Shown piece by piece: positions 1-9,369 of a stretch of 64,000 bases of DNA (within the stretch, counting starts at the first letter, position 1; each line of letters begins with the position of its first letter). The notes under the pieces are model-generated. The model was not told the DNA's origin, searched no databases, and worked only from the letters and a program-made list of their open reading frames with translations. The position numbers were made by a program, and so were the translations under genes. This DNA is from Pseudomonas sp. v388. GTDB lineage: Bacteria; Pseudomonadota; Gammaproteobacteria; Pseudomonadales; Pseudomonadaceae. The stretch is taken from contig NZ_RHQN01000001.1 in NCBI RefSeq assembly GCF_003935425.1, forward strand, positions 434,001 to 498,000. Reading direction: 5' to 3'.

Positions 1-162
1 AGGCAGCCAGCCGATCCTGACCACGATTTCCAGCACCCCAATGATCGCCATCGGCAGCGCCAGGCCCTTGAGCGCCGTGCCGTAACGCTGCCAGCTTTCG
101 GCAGCGGCCGGCCGGGCCGGTTGGGCGGGGCGGTCCCAGTCTTTGCTCTTGCTGGTGCTCAT
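1..162 (-). CDS. ABC transporter permease, N-terminal part (cut by window start)
   Basis: The reverse strand reads an open frame from an ATG at 162 to the window edge. It begins MSTSKSKDWDRPAQPARPA, a polar cytoplasmic start, and then enters a hydrophobic stretch (LALPMAIIGVLEIVVRIGWLP, shortened here to its outline) that looks like the first membrane helix of an SsuC-type permease. Its ATG overlaps the stop of the upstream binding-protein gene as ATGA, so the two are translationally coupled. From the partner gene I infer a sulfonate or similar organosulfur importer permease. Only about 54 residues are visible, so the family call rests mostly on context. Confidence 0.75.
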   Translation of the reverse strand, partial: MSTSKSKDWDRPAQPARPAAAESWQRYGTALKGLALPMAIIGVLEIVVRIGWLP

Positions 163-1169
163 CGCGGGTCGATCACGTTTTTGCCCAAAGCCGGGTCGAT
201 GAGTTCATCAATGACCTTGTCAACGTCGACGCCTTTGCGTACCAGCTCTTCAGATACCAGAATCGGCGCTGCGGCTTTGGACGCGGCAATGTCCTTATCG
301 GTCAATTGCGGGTGATCCAGATCGGTACGCGACAGCTGCAATCTGGCGACTTCCAGCGGCAGGCCCGATTCGCTGGCCAGCAGTTTTGCTAGCTCTTCGG
401 GATTGGCGCGGGACCACTCACGGGCCTGTTCATAGGCTTTCAGAACGCTGGCCACCGCTTGCGGATGCTCCTTGGCATATTTTTCGGTGACGCTGATCAC
501 GCCGTAACTGTTGAAGTCCTTGTTGCGGTACAGCAAGCGCGAGCCGGCCTGGATCTCGCTGGCCGCCATGTGTGGATCAAGACCGGCCCAGACATCCACG
601 TCGCCTTTTTCCAGAGCGACCCGGCCGTCGGGGTGCTGCAGATGCAACAACTCGACGTCATCCTTCTTCAGACCCGCTTCCTGCAGCGCGCGCAAGGTGA
701 ACAGGTACGGGTCAGTACCCTTGGTGGCTGCGATTTTCTTGCCTTTGAGGTCGGCAACGCTTTTCAGTGCAGAATCCTTGGGCACGACGAAGGCCGTCCA
801 CTCGGCGCGGCTGTAGACATAGACCGATTTGATCGGACTGCCATTGGCCCTGGCGAGCACCGCCGATAGGCTGGCGGATGAGCCGAAGTCAACGCTGCCG
901 CTGTTGAGGTATTCCAGTGAACGGTTGCTGCCCTGGCTCAGTACCCAGGTGACCTTGGCCTGGGGCAGGGCTTTTTCCAGCCAGCCGAAGTGCCTGAGCG
1001 CCAGGCTCACCGGCGAATAGTAGGCATAATCCAGGCGCACTTCCGACGGTGCGGTTTGCGCTGCCTGGACAGTGCCTTGCAGGCTGAAGGCCAGCGCGCA
1101 GGCCGCCATCGCCCATTTGGCCAGAGCGAAAGGCGTGTTCAGGGACAGGTTCACATAAGGCTGTGTCAT
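159..1169 (-). CDS. Aliphatic sulfonate-type ABC transporter substrate-binding protein (SsuA family)
   Basis: A 336-residue periplasmic binding protein. Residues 1-36 form a Sec signal peptide with a basic/polar start, a hydrophobic core (AMAACALAFSLQG) and a likely AxA cleavage near VQAAQTA. The mature part follows the NMT1/SsuA fold: the VRLDYAYYSPVSLALRH opening, the LSQGSNRSLEYLNSGSVDFG segment near residues 77-97, and GKKIAATKGTDPYLF near 142-157. The family binds alkane- or aryl-sulfonates, taurine or related organosulfur compounds; the actual ligand cannot be told from sequence. It is the first gene of an operon whose next gene is the permease (4-bp ATGA overlap). CysB-dependent expression under sulfate limitation is usual for the family but no site was proven here. 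Confidence 0.85.
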   Translation of the reverse strand: MTQPYVNLSLNTPFALAKWAMAACALAFSLQGTVQAAQTAPSEVRLDYAYYSPVSLALRHFGWLEKALPQAKVTWVLSQGSNRSLEYLNSGSVDFGSSASLSAVLARANGSPIKSVYVYSRAEWTAFVVPKDSALKSVADLKGKKIAATKGTDPYLFTLRALQEAGLKKDDVELLHLQHPDGRVALEKGDVDVWAGLDPHMAASEIQAGSRLLYRNKDFNSYGVISVTEKYAKEHPQAVASVLKAYEQAREWSRANPEELAKLLASESGLPLEVARLQLSRTDLDHPQLTDKDIAASKAAAPILVSEELVRKGVDVDKVIDELIDPALGKNVIDPR

Positions 1170-1671
1170 AGAGGCGATCCAGATAAGAGTGGCAAGGCTG
1201 CAACCGCCGATTGATATATTTCAAATCAGTAGTTCAGTCGGGCGGACCTGCATAAATGGAATATTGCAGAGGTCGTGCCACTCTCGCACTGGCGGATCTT
1301 CAAGGCTGCGGCGCCATGGCAGCGCCAACCACTGTGTGTGGGGCAACACTCTGTTGAAACACTGTTGCCTGGTAAACAGCGCTACAAGGGTCGCTGGAGG
1401 TGGTGCAGGTCCGTTCGAGTACGCAAGACACATTTGCACACAGCTTATCGAGACAACATTCGGCATTTCTCAGCCGATTTTGCAACATCCCCGGTTTTTG
1501 GGACTCCTATCGTCCGCATTCTTCATAGCGAAACATTGACGCGCTAGGCTCTGTTGGTGATCAAGGGGCCTCTCGGTAAAAGCGTGCAAGGGCCGCGAAC
1601 CCGCATATGACAGGCACTTTCGCCACTACGAAAGTTGACCTTCCCCTAACCGCATACTGGGTTCAGAAAAA
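1170..1671. other. Intergenic region between divergent genes
   Basis: About 500 bases between the minus-strand binding-protein gene and the plus-strand phosphatase gene. It should hold both promoters. AT-rich patches occur near 1210-1230 and 1590-1680, in keeping with promoter positions. The small frames here on both strands have no Shine-Dalgarno site, no recognisable domain and overlap each other, so I do not call any gene. Confidence 0.4.
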
Positions 1672-2358
1672 ATGACGATTTCCCGAACATCCTTTCCCGG
1701 CCGGCTGCAACGCCGCGTGGCCTGGCTGTTACTTCCCATGCTTCTGGTGGCTTCGGCACTCTTCTGGTTTTTCATGGGCGGCGGTGTGCATGCCGAACCC
1801 AAGAACGGTATCCAGACGCTGGTCTTCCTGCGCCACGCCGAAAAACCCAAGATGGGTCTGGGCCAGTTGAACTGTCAGGGGCTCAACCGCGCCATCGAGC
1901 TGGCCGAAGTGTTACCCAAGGAATTCGGCAAAGCCGACTTCATCTTTGCCGCCAATCCCAATCGCCATGTCGAAGAGGGCGAGGGCGACCTGTCCTACAG
2001 CTACGTGCGCCCCTTGATGACTGTCGGCCCTAGTGCAATCAAGCTGGGGTTGCCCATCAACATCGACTTCGGCGCCAACGATACCAGCGACCTGGCCGGT
2101 GAGTTGATGCACGACAAGTACCATAACGCGACTATCTATACCGCCTGGTCCCACGGCTACCTGCCGGAACTGATCAATGCGGTGGCCGAAGAAGCTTCGG
2201 GCCAGTCACTGAACCTGATCGACGACTGGACCGGCGATGACTTCGATTCGGTCGTGGTAGTGACGCTCAAGTGGCACAACGGCAAGGCCACGCTCGATTA
2301 CAAGAACCACAAGCAGGGCCTGAACGACGGCGCCCATACCTGCCCGACTTCAGCATGA
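1672..2358 (+). CDS. Membrane-anchored histidine phosphatase family protein
   Basis: 228 residues. A single hydrophobic segment at about residues 16-36 (VAWLLLPMLLVASALFWFF) follows a basic N-terminus and is either an uncleaved anchor or a signal peptide ending near VHAEP. The catalytic phosphohistidine motif LRHAEK is at residues 53-58, the hallmark of the histidine phosphatase (phosphoglycerate-mutase-like) superfamily. A second conserved histidine probably lies in TAWSHGYLPELIN near residues 160-172, the usual place of the second catalytic His. The substrate is unknown. The gene stands alone, 60 bases before the LexA2 operator. The Shine-Dalgarno sequence before the ATG is weak. Confidence 0.8.
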   Translation: MTISRTSFPGRLQRRVAWLLLPMLLVASALFWFFMGGGVHAEPKNGIQTLVFLRHAEKPKMGLGQLNCQGLNRAIELAEVLPKEFGKADFIFAANPNRHVEEGEGDLSYSYVRPLMTVGPSAIKLGLPINIDFGANDTSDLAGELMHDKYHNATIYTAWSHGYLPELINAVAEEASGQSLNLIDDWTGDDFDSVVVVTLKWHNGKATLDYKNHKQGLNDGAHTCPTSA

Positions 2359-2412
2359 CGTTGGCCGATTGTCGGCCACCTGGCGACCGGCACTAGGCAA
2401 AAAAAACGCAAT

Positions 2413-2430
2413 GGAGTACAAATGTACTCC
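2413..2430 (+). promoter_or_regulatory. LexA2-type SOS operator overlapping the lexA2 start codon
   Basis: The sequence GGAGTACAAATGTACTCC has perfect 8-base inverted arms around a central AA. Its core AGTAC-N4-GTACT matches the type of site reported for the second LexA of pseudomonads (AGTAC-N4-GTGCT-like), not the CTGT-N8-ACAG site of canonical LexA. The left arm also contains the GGAG Shine-Dalgarno sequence and the right arm contains the ATG at 2422, so a bound repressor would sit directly on the translation start region. Autoregulation of the whole mutagenesis cassette is the natural inference. Confidence 0.75.
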
Positions 2431-3039
2431 ATGAGCACATTATCTGCGCGCCGTAGCGCCATCCTGGAATTCATCCGTGACCGCATTGCCCGTCACGGCC
2501 AATCGCCGAGCCTGGCGGAAATCTGCGAGGCATTCGGTTTTGCCTCGCGCAGCGTCGCACGCAAACACATCCTGGCCCTCACTGAAGCGGGCCTGATCGA
2601 AGTCCAGCCCAATCAGGCCCGAGGCATCCGTCTGGTGCACACCGGGCCGCGCCCTGAATTGCTGGAAATCCAGGTATTGGGTCGGGTAGCTGCCGGTGCG
2701 CCCATCGGGCCGGACGTCGACCTGCACGACACGCTACTGCTGGACCGGAGCACCTTCTCCAGAATCCCTGATTACCTGCTGCGCGTGCGCGGCGACTCGA
2801 TGATCGAAGACGGCATTCTCGACGGCGATCTGGTGGGCGTGCTGCGCAACCCTCAAGCCAACGACGGCCAGATCGTCGTCGCCCGTCTGGACGGTGAAGT
2901 CACTATCAAGCGGCTGCAACGGGGTGCCGATGCCTTGCGCCTGCTACCGCGCAACCCGGCCTATGCACCGATTGTGGTCAACCCTGACCAGGATTTCGCC
3001 ATCGAAGGCGTGTTCTGCGGCTTGGTCAGGCGCGAGTGA
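2422..3039 (+). CDS. lexA: LexA2-type SOS repressor
   Basis: 205 residues, the usual LexA length. The N-terminal winged helix (about residues 4-72) contains SLAEICEAFGFASRSVARKH as recognition region, the divergent form seen in LexA2 proteins linked to imuAB-dnaE2. The self-cleavage Ala-Gly lies in RVAAGAPIG near residue 92; the catalytic serine is in VRGDSMIEDG (about 126) and the lysine in EVTIKRL (about 163). I chose the ATG at 2422 because GGAG sits five bases upstream; the next ATG at 2431 has no properly spaced site. It is the first gene of an imuA-imuB-dnaE2 cassette: its TGA overlaps the imuA ATG. Expected role: repressor of this cassette, relieved by RecA-stimulated cleavage after DNA damage. 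Confidence 0.92.
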   Translation: MYSMSTLSARRSAILEFIRDRIARHGQSPSLAEICEAFGFASRSVARKHILALTEAGLIEVQPNQARGIRLVHTGPRPELLEIQVLGRVAAGAPIGPDVDLHDTLLLDRSTFSRIPDYLLRVRGDSMIEDGILDGDLVGVLRNPQANDGQIVVARLDGEVTIKRLQRGADALRLLPRNPAYAPIVVNPDQDFAIEGVFCGLVRRE

Positions 3040-3656
3040 TGGCCGCCGTCGTCAGCCTGGACGCCTTGCTCGACGAGCGCAGGGTCTGGAAAGGGCGTTC
3101 GCCTGCCGCTGCGGTCAGCCCGCATCCCAGTGGCCACGCGGCGCTGGACCGGGCTTTGCCCACTGGAGGCTGGCCGGCATCGGCCCTCACCGAAATCCTG
3201 TTGCCGGCCGATGGCAGTGGCGAACTTCGACTGCTCTGGCCGAGTCTGGCGCGTCTGTCGACCCGTGCAGAGCGCGTTGTGCTGGTGGCACCGCCTTACG
3301 TGCCATATCCCCATGCCTGGCAGGCGGCTGGCGTCGATTTGCAGTGGCTGGTGGTGATCGAAGCCGGGCCGCGTGATGCGTTGTGGGCCGCGGAGCAATG
3401 TTTGCGTTCCGGCAGCTGCGGTGCGGTGGTGTGCTGGCCGGGTATGGCCGACGACCGCGCCTTGCGCCGCCTGCAAGTGGCCGCGGAAACCGGCCAGACC
3501 CTGGCCTTTGCCTGCCGTCCCAGTCAGGCGGCTGCCAATCCGTCGCCCGCCGCACTGCGCCTCATGATCGACACACATCCCCAGCAACTGCGGGTGCTCA
3601 AGTGCCGTGGCGGGCTGGCCCCTCATTCGCCGATTCCTTTTTCAACCGACTCCTGA
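3039..3656 (+). CDS. imuA: ImuA, translesion synthesis accessory protein (RecA/SulA-like)
   Basis: 205 residues from the ATG at 3039, which shares its A with the lexA2 stop (TGATG). A GTG three bases earlier is possible but less likely. The protein is the short RecA-like ImuA seen in proteobacterial mutasomes: ALDRALPTGGWPASALTEIL near residues 35-54 corresponds to the region around the RecA Walker A, but a full GxxxxGK[ST] motif is absent, as is normal for ImuA. ImuA works with ImuB and the DnaE2 polymerase in damage-induced mutagenesis and is thought to regulate RecA/ImuB contacts. The strict gene order and overlap support the call. Confidence 0.9.
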   Translation: MAAVVSLDALLDERRVWKGRSPAAAVSPHPSGHAALDRALPTGGWPASALTEILLPADGSGELRLLWPSLARLSTRAERVVLVAPPYVPYPHAWQAAGVDLQWLVVIEAGPRDALWAAEQCLRSGSCGAVVCWPGMADDRALRRLQVAAETGQTLAFACRPSQAAANPSPAALRLMIDTHPQQLRVLKCRGGLAPHSPIPFSTDS

Positions 3657-3663
3657 GGTTCTT

Positions 3664-5079
3664 ATGCTGTGGGCCTGTGTCTTGCTGCCGCAACTGGCGC
3701 TGGACGGTGTCATGCGCCGCCACCCCGACCCCGATCAACCGCTGGCATTGCTCAGTGGCAGCGTCCAGCGTCGGGTCCTGCAAACCGTCAATCCTGCGGC
3801 CCGCGCCCTGGGCCTCAAGCCTGGGCAAAGCCTGACGGCGGCACAAACCCTGGTGCCACAGTTCACCGCCATCGAGCATGACCCGGCTGAAACCGATCGA
3901 CTGCAGCAGCTGTTGGCGGCATGGGCCTACGGTTTCAGCTCTCATGTCAGCCTCAAGTACCCACGGGTGTTGCTGATGGAAATCGAGTCCAGCCTCAAGC
4001 TGTTCGGCCCCTGGCCGGTGTTCGAGGCCCGGTTGCGCGAGGAACTGACCGCGCTGGGTTTTCGCCACCGCATCGTGGTCGCCCCCAATCCGGTGGCGGC
4101 GCGGATGCTGGCCAACGTTCATGACGGCCTTGCCGTGGCAAATGCCTCAAGCCTGCGTTCGATGCTGGAAACCATGCCGCTGGACCGTATCGGGCTGCCC
4201 AAGGAAACCGCCACCGCCTTCGCCCGCATGGGCCTGCGCAAGCTCAGCGAGGTACTGGCCTTGCCGCGCAGCACCCTGGCGCGGCGTTTTCCCGCCAGCC
4301 TGCTGCACCACCTGGACACATTGCTGGGTGAGCGTCCGGTGGCACTGGCGTACTACACGCCACCGGACAGCTTCGATTTGCGCATCGAGCTCAATTACGA
4401 CGTCGAGTCCAACCAGGCGTTGCTGTTTCCCCTGAAACGTCTGATTGCCGATCTGGCGGTGTTCCTGGGCGGCAGAGACAGCGGCGTGCAGCGTTTCGTG
4501 ATCCATCTGGAACATGTCGACGGGCCTGAGACGCTGGTGCCGGTCGGCCTGCTGAGTGCCGAGCGGGATGCGACGATGCTGTTCGAACTGGCGCGTGGCC
4601 GGCTGGAACAGGTGCAGGTCAGCTCGCCGGTGCGCGCAATGCGCCTGCTGGCGCAAGACTTGCCCTCATTCGTCCCGGCGCACCGCGAACTGTTCGACGA
4701 ACGTGTGCAACAGACGCTGCCATGGGAACAGCTGCGGGAACGCTTGCGGGCGCGGCTGGGGGACGAGTCGGTCAATGGTTTGTGTGCGCTGGCCGATCAT
4801 CGTCCGGAATGGGCCTGGCAACCGGGCAGCAGTGCAAAACCCTCGACCCTGCAGCCGGGTATCCCGCGCCCAGGCTGGTTGCTGCGCGAGCCGCAGCCTT
4901 TACACGGCCACGCCACGCAGATTCTGGCAGGGCCGGAACGCATCGAATCAGGCTGGTGGGACGGCGGCGATGTGCGTCGCGATTATTACCGGGTCCAGAC
5001 CATGGCCGGGCAACGCGCCTGGGCTTACCGCCAGGTGGGCGATAACGGCGAGCTGTTGCTGCACGGCTGGTTTTCGTGA
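3664..5079 (+). CDS. imuB: ImuB, catalytically inactive Y-family polymerase-like mutasome hub
   Basis: 471 residues from the ATG at 3664, eight bases after the imuA stop (CTGAGGTTCTT spacer carries a GAGG ribosome site); a longer frame starting at 3607 would overlap imuA and adds a non-family N-terminus. The protein has the Y-family UmuC-like layout: palm/fingers at residues about 1-180, an HhH thumb ([20 protein letters not shown]) near 175-195 and a little-finger domain to about 350. The usual catalytic Asp/Glu residues of Y-family polymerases are not conserved. QQTLPWEQL near residue 341 resembles a beta-clamp-binding peptide. ImuB recruits DnaE2 to the clamp. The next gene overlaps by 4 bases. 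Confidence 0.9.
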   Translation: MLWACVLLPQLALDGVMRRHPDPDQPLALLSGSVQRRVLQTVNPAARALGLKPGQSLTAAQTLVPQFTAIEHDPAETDRLQQLLAAWAYGFSSHVSLKYPRVLLMEIESSLKLFGPWPVFEARLREELTALGFRHRIVVAPNPVAARMLANVHDGLAVANASSLRSMLETMPLDRIGLPKETATAFARMGLRKLSEVLALPRSTLARRFPASLLHHLDTLLGERPVALAYYTPPDSFDLRIELNYDVESNQALLFPLKRLIADLAVFLGGRDSGVQRFVIHLEHVDGPETLVPVGLLSAERDATMLFELARGRLEQVQVSSPVRAMRLLAQDLPSFVPAHRELFDERVQQTLPWEQLRERLRARLGDESVNGLCALADHRPEWAWQPGSSAKPSTLQPGIPRPGWLLREPQPLHGHATQILAGPERIESGWWDGGDVRRDYYRVQTMAGQRAWAYRQVGDNGELLLHGWFS

Positions 5080-8000
5080 ACATCGAATACGCCGAGCTGC
5101 ATTGCCTGTCCAACTTCAGTTTTCAGCGCGGAGCCTCCAGCGCCCGCGAGCTGTTCGACCGCGCAGTGCTGCATGGTTACACCGCGCTGGCGATCACCGA
5201 CGAATGCACCCTGGCCGGCATCGTTCGCGCCTGGCAGGCCTCCCTCGATACCGGCCTGCGATTGATCATCGGCAGTGAAATGCAGATCGAGCAAGGACCG
5301 AAGATCGTGTTGCTGGTGGAGTCCCTGGTCGGTTATCAGGCTTTGTGCCGCTTGATCACCCTGGCCCGGCGCCGGGCGAAAAAGGGTGAGTACCGTTTGC
5401 TGCATGAAGATTTCACCGAACCACTGCACGGTTTGCTGGCGATCTGGCTGCCGGACCTTGAACAACCTGTGGCGCAGACTCAAGAGCAGGGCGCATGGCT
5501 GAGCGACCGCTTCGCCGATACGCTCTGGCTCGGCGTCGAGTTGCATTGCGGGCCGGACGATCGTCAGCGGCTGGCGAACCTGATGATGCTGGCCAGATCC
5601 CAACGCATCGAAGCGGTCGCCATGGGCGATGTGCATATGCATGCCCGCGGCCGGCGGGCCTTGCAGGACACCATGACCGCCATTCGTCATCACCTGCCGG
5701 TGGCCGAAGCCGGACATCGTCTGTTTCCCAATGGTGAGCGGCATTTGCGGCCATTGCCGGCGCTTGCCGAGGTCTACCCCGGTTTTCTGCTGGCCGAATC
5801 GGTGCGCATTGCGCGTCGGTGCAACTTTGACCTCAGTCAGCTGAAATACGAATACCCTCATGAGCTGGTTCCCGCCGGGCACACCCCCAGTTCATGGCTT
5901 CGGGAAATGACCGAGCAAGGCGCGCGCCGTCGCTGGCCCGACGGCGTGAGCCCGAAAACCCGCCAACAGATCGAGAAAGAACTGGGCCTGATCGCGGAAA
6001 TGAAGTTCGACAGCTACTTCCTGACCGTCCACGACATCGTCACCTTTGCCCGCAGCCGCGCCATTCTTTGCCAGGGCCGCGGTTCGGCGGCCAATTCGGT
6101 GGTGTGCTATGCGCTGGGCATCACCGAGCTGAACCCGGAAAAATGCAGCCTGCTGTTCGAGCGCTTCATTTCCAGAGAGCGAAACGAGCCGCCGGACATC
6201 GACGTGGACTTCGAGCACGATCGCCGCGAAGAAGTCCTGCAATATATTTTCCAACGCTACGGCCGGGGCAGGGCGGCGCTTACCGCTGTGGCCAGCACCT
6301 ATCACGGTGCCGGTGCGGTGCGCGATGTTGCCAAGGCACTCGGCCTGCCGCCGGACCAGATCAACGCGCTGGCCGACGCCTTCGGCCGCTGGACCGACAA
6401 CCTGCCCGAGCCGGTTCGCCTGCGCGAGGCCGGATTCGATCCCGATACGCCGATCCTGCGCCGGGTCCTGACCCTGACCGGCGAGTTGATCGGTTTTCCC
6501 CGGCACCTGTCGCAACACCCGGGCGGTTTCGTGATTTCCGAACACCCGCTGGACACGCTGGTCCCGGTGGAAAACGCTGCCATGGCCGAGCGCACCATCA
6601 TCCAGTGGGACAAGGACGACCTGGATCAGGTCGGGCTGCTGAAGGTCGACATTCTCGCGCTGGGCATGCTCAGCGCACTGCGCCGCACCTTCGAACTGGT
6701 CAAGCGCTACCGGGACGACCATTGGGAGCTGTCGTCATTGCCGCACGAGGATGCGGCCACCTTCGAGATGATCAGCCGCGCCGACACCATCGGCGTGTTC
6801 CAGATCGAGTCCCGGGCGCAGATGGCCATGCTGCCGCGCCTCAAGCCCAAGGAGTTCTACGATCTGGTGATCGAAGTCGCCATCGTCCGGCCCGGGCCGA
6901 TTCAGGGCGACATGGTGCATCCGTACCTGCGCAGGCGTAACGGGACTGAGAAGGTGACCTATCCGGACAAGCTGAAAAAAGTCTTTGAACGCACGCTTGG
7001 TGTACCGCTGTTTCAGGAGCAGGTCATGGAAGTGGCGATCATTGCTGCCGGCTACAGCCCTGGTGAAGCCGACCAGCTGCGCCGGTCCATGGCGGCGTGG
7101 AAGCGGCATGGCGGGCTGGAGCCTCATCGGGAGCGACTTGCTAAAGGCATGAAGGCCAACGGTTACGAAGACGATTTCGCCCAACGCATTTTCGAACAGA
7201 TCAAGGGCTTCGGCAGCTACGGCTTTCCCGAATCCCACGCCGCCAGCTTCGCGTTGCTGACTTACGCCAGCTGCTGGCTCAAATGCCATGAGCCCGCTGC
7301 GTTTACCTGTGCGCTCATCAATAGCTGGCCGATGGGTTTCTACACTCCTGACCAGTTGTTGCAGGATGCTCGGCGGCACCACATCGTCATTCATCCGGTG
7401 GACATTCGTTACAGCGAGTGGGATTGCACGCTGGAACCGGTGGACCATGCGGATTACCGCCGCAACCTGGCCATTCGCCTGGGTCTGCGCATGATCAGCG
7501 GCTTTCGCGAAGACGTCGCACGCCGGATTGAAGCGGCTCGTGCGGTCAGACCTTTCACTGATGCCACTGACATGACCCTACGCGCCGGGCTCGACGCCCG
7601 CGCCGCCGAAGCCCTGGCGGACTCGGGCGCCTTGCGTGGTTTGATCGGTCACCGCCATCGGGCTCGCTGGGAAGTGGCCGGGGTCGAAGCCCAGCGTCCC
7701 TTGTTCGACGACCTGCCCAGCGAAGAACAGCACGTCGCGCTGCCGCTGCCCAGCGTGGCGCAGGACATGCGCGCCGACTACGACACCCTCGGCACCACGC
7801 TGGGGCCACATCCCCTGGCCTTGCTGCGCCGCCAACTGAGCACCAAACGTTTCCGCAGTTCCCGAGACCTGCTCAGCCTGGAGCATGAGTGCACCTTGAG
7901 CGTGGCCGGCATCGTCATCGGCCGTCAGCGCCCCGGCACTGCCAGCGGCGTGACGTTTGTAACGCTGGAGGATGAGTTCGGCATGATCAACGTGGTGGTC

Positions 8001-8171
8001 TGGCGCGACCTGGCCGAGCGACAGCGCAAGATTCTGGTGGGTTCGCAACTGCTGCAGGTGTTCGGTCGATTCGAGTCAAAGGACGGCGTGCGTCACGTCA
8101 TCGCCCAGCGCCTGTTCGACCTGACCCCGTTGCTGGCCGGGCTGGATGTGCGCAGCCGGGATTTTCAGTAG
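5076..8171 (+). CDS. dnaE2: DnaE2, error-prone DNA polymerase III alpha subunit
   Basis: 1031 residues, close to the usual DnaE2 length. It starts with GTG at 5076, overlapping the imuB stop (GTGA). The N-terminal PHP domain begins [10 protein letters not shown]; the polymerase palm has the PDIDVDF aspartates near residue 373 and the third acidic residue in the [16 protein letters not shown] region near 511. HhH and OB-fold segments ([14 protein letters not shown]..; VTLEDEFG) lie near 890-990, and [10 protein letters not shown] at the C-terminus may contact the clamp. It lacks the tau-binding tail of DnaE1. It carries out lesion bypass and SOS mutagenesis with ImuA/ImuB. Confidence 0.95.
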   Translation: MNIEYAELHCLSNFSFQRGASSARELFDRAVLHGYTALAITDECTLAGIVRAWQASLDTGLRLIIGSEMQIEQGPKIVLLVESLVGYQALCRLITLARRRAKKGEYRLLHEDFTEPLHGLLAIWLPDLEQPVAQTQEQGAWLSDRFADTLWLGVELHCGPDDRQRLANLMMLARSQRIEAVAMGDVHMHARGRRALQDTMTAIRHHLPVAEAGHRLFPNGERHLRPLPALAEVYPGFLLAESVRIARRCNFDLSQLKYEYPHELVPAGHTPSSWLREMTEQGARRRWPDGVSPKTRQQIEKELGLIAEMKFDSYFLTVHDIVTFARSRAILCQGRGSAANSVVCYALGITELNPEKCSLLFERFISRERNEPPDIDVDFEHDRREEVLQYIFQRYGRGRAALTAVASTYHGAGAVRDVAKALGLPPDQINALADAFGRWTDNLPEPVRLREAGFDPDTPILRRVLTLTGELIGFPRHLSQHPGGFVISEHPLDTLVPVENAAMAERTIIQWDKDDLDQVGLLKVDILALGMLSALRRTFELVKRYRDDHWELSSLPHEDAATFEMISRADTIGVFQIESRAQMAMLPRLKPKEFYDLVIEVAIVRPGPIQGDMVHPYLRRRNGTEKVTYPDKLKKVFERTLGVPLFQEQVMEVAIIAAGYSPGEADQLRRSMAAWKRHGGLEPHRERLAKGMKANGYEDDFAQRIFEQIKGFGSYGFPESHAASFALLTYASCWLKCHEPAAFTCALINSWPMGFYTPDQLLQDARRHHIVIHPVDIRYSEWDCTLEPVDHADYRRNLAIRLGLRMISGFREDVARRIEAARAVRPFTDATDMTLRAGLDARAAEALADSGALRGLIGHRHRARWEVAGVEAQRPLFDDLPSEEQHVALPLPSVAQDMRADYDTLGTTLGPHPLALLRRQLSTKRFRSSRDLLSLEHECTLSVAGIVIGRQRPGTASGVTFVTLEDEFGMINVVVWRDLAERQRKILVGSQLLQVFGRFESKDGVRHVIAQRLFDLTPLLAGLDVRSRDFQ

Positions 8172-8191
8172 ATGCCACGCCTCGATACCCC

Positions 8192-8228
8192 GGAGCAAGC
8201 GGGCGGCGAACCGTCTCGCTCGCGAAGG
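8192..8228 (+). repeat. Pseudomonas REP element
   Basis: The sequence from GGAGCAAGC through GGGCGGCGAACCG to TCGCTCGCGAAG matches the GGGAGC..GGGCGGCGATCCGACTTGCTCGCGAAG type of extragenic palindrome common in fluorescens/syringae-group genomes. It lies just behind dnaE2; a related copy is at 9325. Confidence 0.65.
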
Positions 8229-8373
8229 GCTCGGTACGGATACGGCAGACGTGTTGCGTGAAACATTGGCTTCGCCAGCAGGGCCGGCTCCTGCATGGAT
8301 TCAGCGCTCCCGGTTCACTTGCGCGGCAATTCGTGGATAATGCCGCCGCTCTAGCCTCCAGACGCATCCTTAG

Positions 8374-9270
8374 ATGAACATCTTCAGCCGCATCGTTGCA
8401 GTCTTTGCCCTGGCCAGCGGCCTTGCGGGCTGTATCAGTGCGCCTATCCCTCTGACGTCAGCAGCTACTGCCCACCTGCGTGAGCAGGCTCCGGTGCGTT
8501 TCCTGCTCACCTTCGACGACGGCCCCAGCGCATCGGGCTTCTACAATCCCACTGAGCGCGTGCTCGAGGGCCTGGCCAACAACGCGGTCCAACTCGGCAT
8601 CAAGGCATTGTTCTTTGTGCAGACCGGTGCCACCGGCGCGGGAAACAGTGACCAGGGCAGGGCGTTGATGCAGCGTGAACACGCGGAAGGTCATCTGCTG
8701 GGCCTGCACAGCGCCACACCGCACCACACCAATCACCGCTCGCTGTCCGATGAGGAACTGGATCAATCCCTGACCCAAGGCGGCGATATCCTGGATTCAA
8801 TCACAGGTTCTACCGTCCTGGTGCGCCCACCTTTCTGGAACTACGACAAGCGCACCTTTGCCGCCTACCAGCGCCATGGCCTGCACGTGCTGTTGACTGA
8901 CATCAGCGCCAATGACGGAAAAATCTGGGGCTGGAACATGAGCCTGCGACGCCGCGCGCATTTCCTGCGCGAGCTGTCGCAGGTGCGAGAGCGGATTGTC
9001 GCGGGAGAGTTGCCGACGGTCGATGGCGCGATACCGGTGGTGGTGACTTTTCACGACCTGAATCGGTACACGGCCCGGCATATCGAAGAATATCTGCAGA
9101 TTCTGGTCGACAGTGCCCGGCAGAACGGCCTGGTTCTTGCGGCCAGACCCTTCTATGAAAACACCGCCACCCTTGAGCGAGCGGCGCTGGCACGAACCGT
9201 CAAGACCGCCGACGAGCCGGTGCATTTGCCCGGAATCTGGAACTGGATCTGGGACCACAATTCCCACTGA
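8374..9270 (+). CDS. Polysaccharide deacetylase family lipoprotein
   Basis: 298 residues. The N-terminus is a lipoprotein signal with the lipobox LAGC (Cys about residue 20), so the protein is probably anchored in the envelope. The NodB/carbohydrate esterase 4 fold is shown by TFDDGPS at about residues 47-53 (motif 1, with the catalytic and metal-binding Asp), HLLGLHSATPHH near 108-119 (motif 2 histidines), RPPFWNY near 150-156 (motif 3) and VVTFHDL near 225 (late histidine motif). Such enzymes remove acetyl groups from N-acetylglucosamine polymers or peptidoglycan, but the substrate is unknown. It is not in an operon; REP sequences sit on both sides. Confidence 0.85.
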   Translation: MNIFSRIVAVFALASGLAGCISAPIPLTSAATAHLREQAPVRFLLTFDDGPSASGFYNPTERVLEGLANNAVQLGIKALFFVQTGATGAGNSDQGRALMQREHAEGHLLGLHSATPHHTNHRSLSDEELDQSLTQGGDILDSITGSTVLVRPPFWNYDKRTFAAYQRHGLHVLLTDISANDGKIWGWNMSLRRRAHFLRELSQVRERIVAGELPTVDGAIPVVVTFHDLNRYTARHIEEYLQILVDSARQNGLVLAARPFYENTATLERAALARTVKTADEPVHLPGIWNWIWDHNSH

Positions 9271-9324
9271 TGCGGATCACCATCCGGTGGTTCCTACAGC
9301 GCCCGCGCCGTACCGCGAATCAGT

Positions 9325-9363
9325 GGGAGGGAGCGGGCGGCGATCCGTCTTGCAGGCGAGAAG
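9325..9363 (+). repeat. Pseudomonas REP element
   Basis: GGGAGGGAGCGGGCGGCGATCC followed (in outline) by GTCTTGCAGGCGAGAAG; a second, slightly diverged copy of the REP at 8192, in the same orientation, between the convergent deacetylase and amidohydrolase genes. The first string is given in part only: its core is GCGGGCGGCGATCCG. Confidence 0.6.
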
Positions 9364-9369
9364 CTCAGA

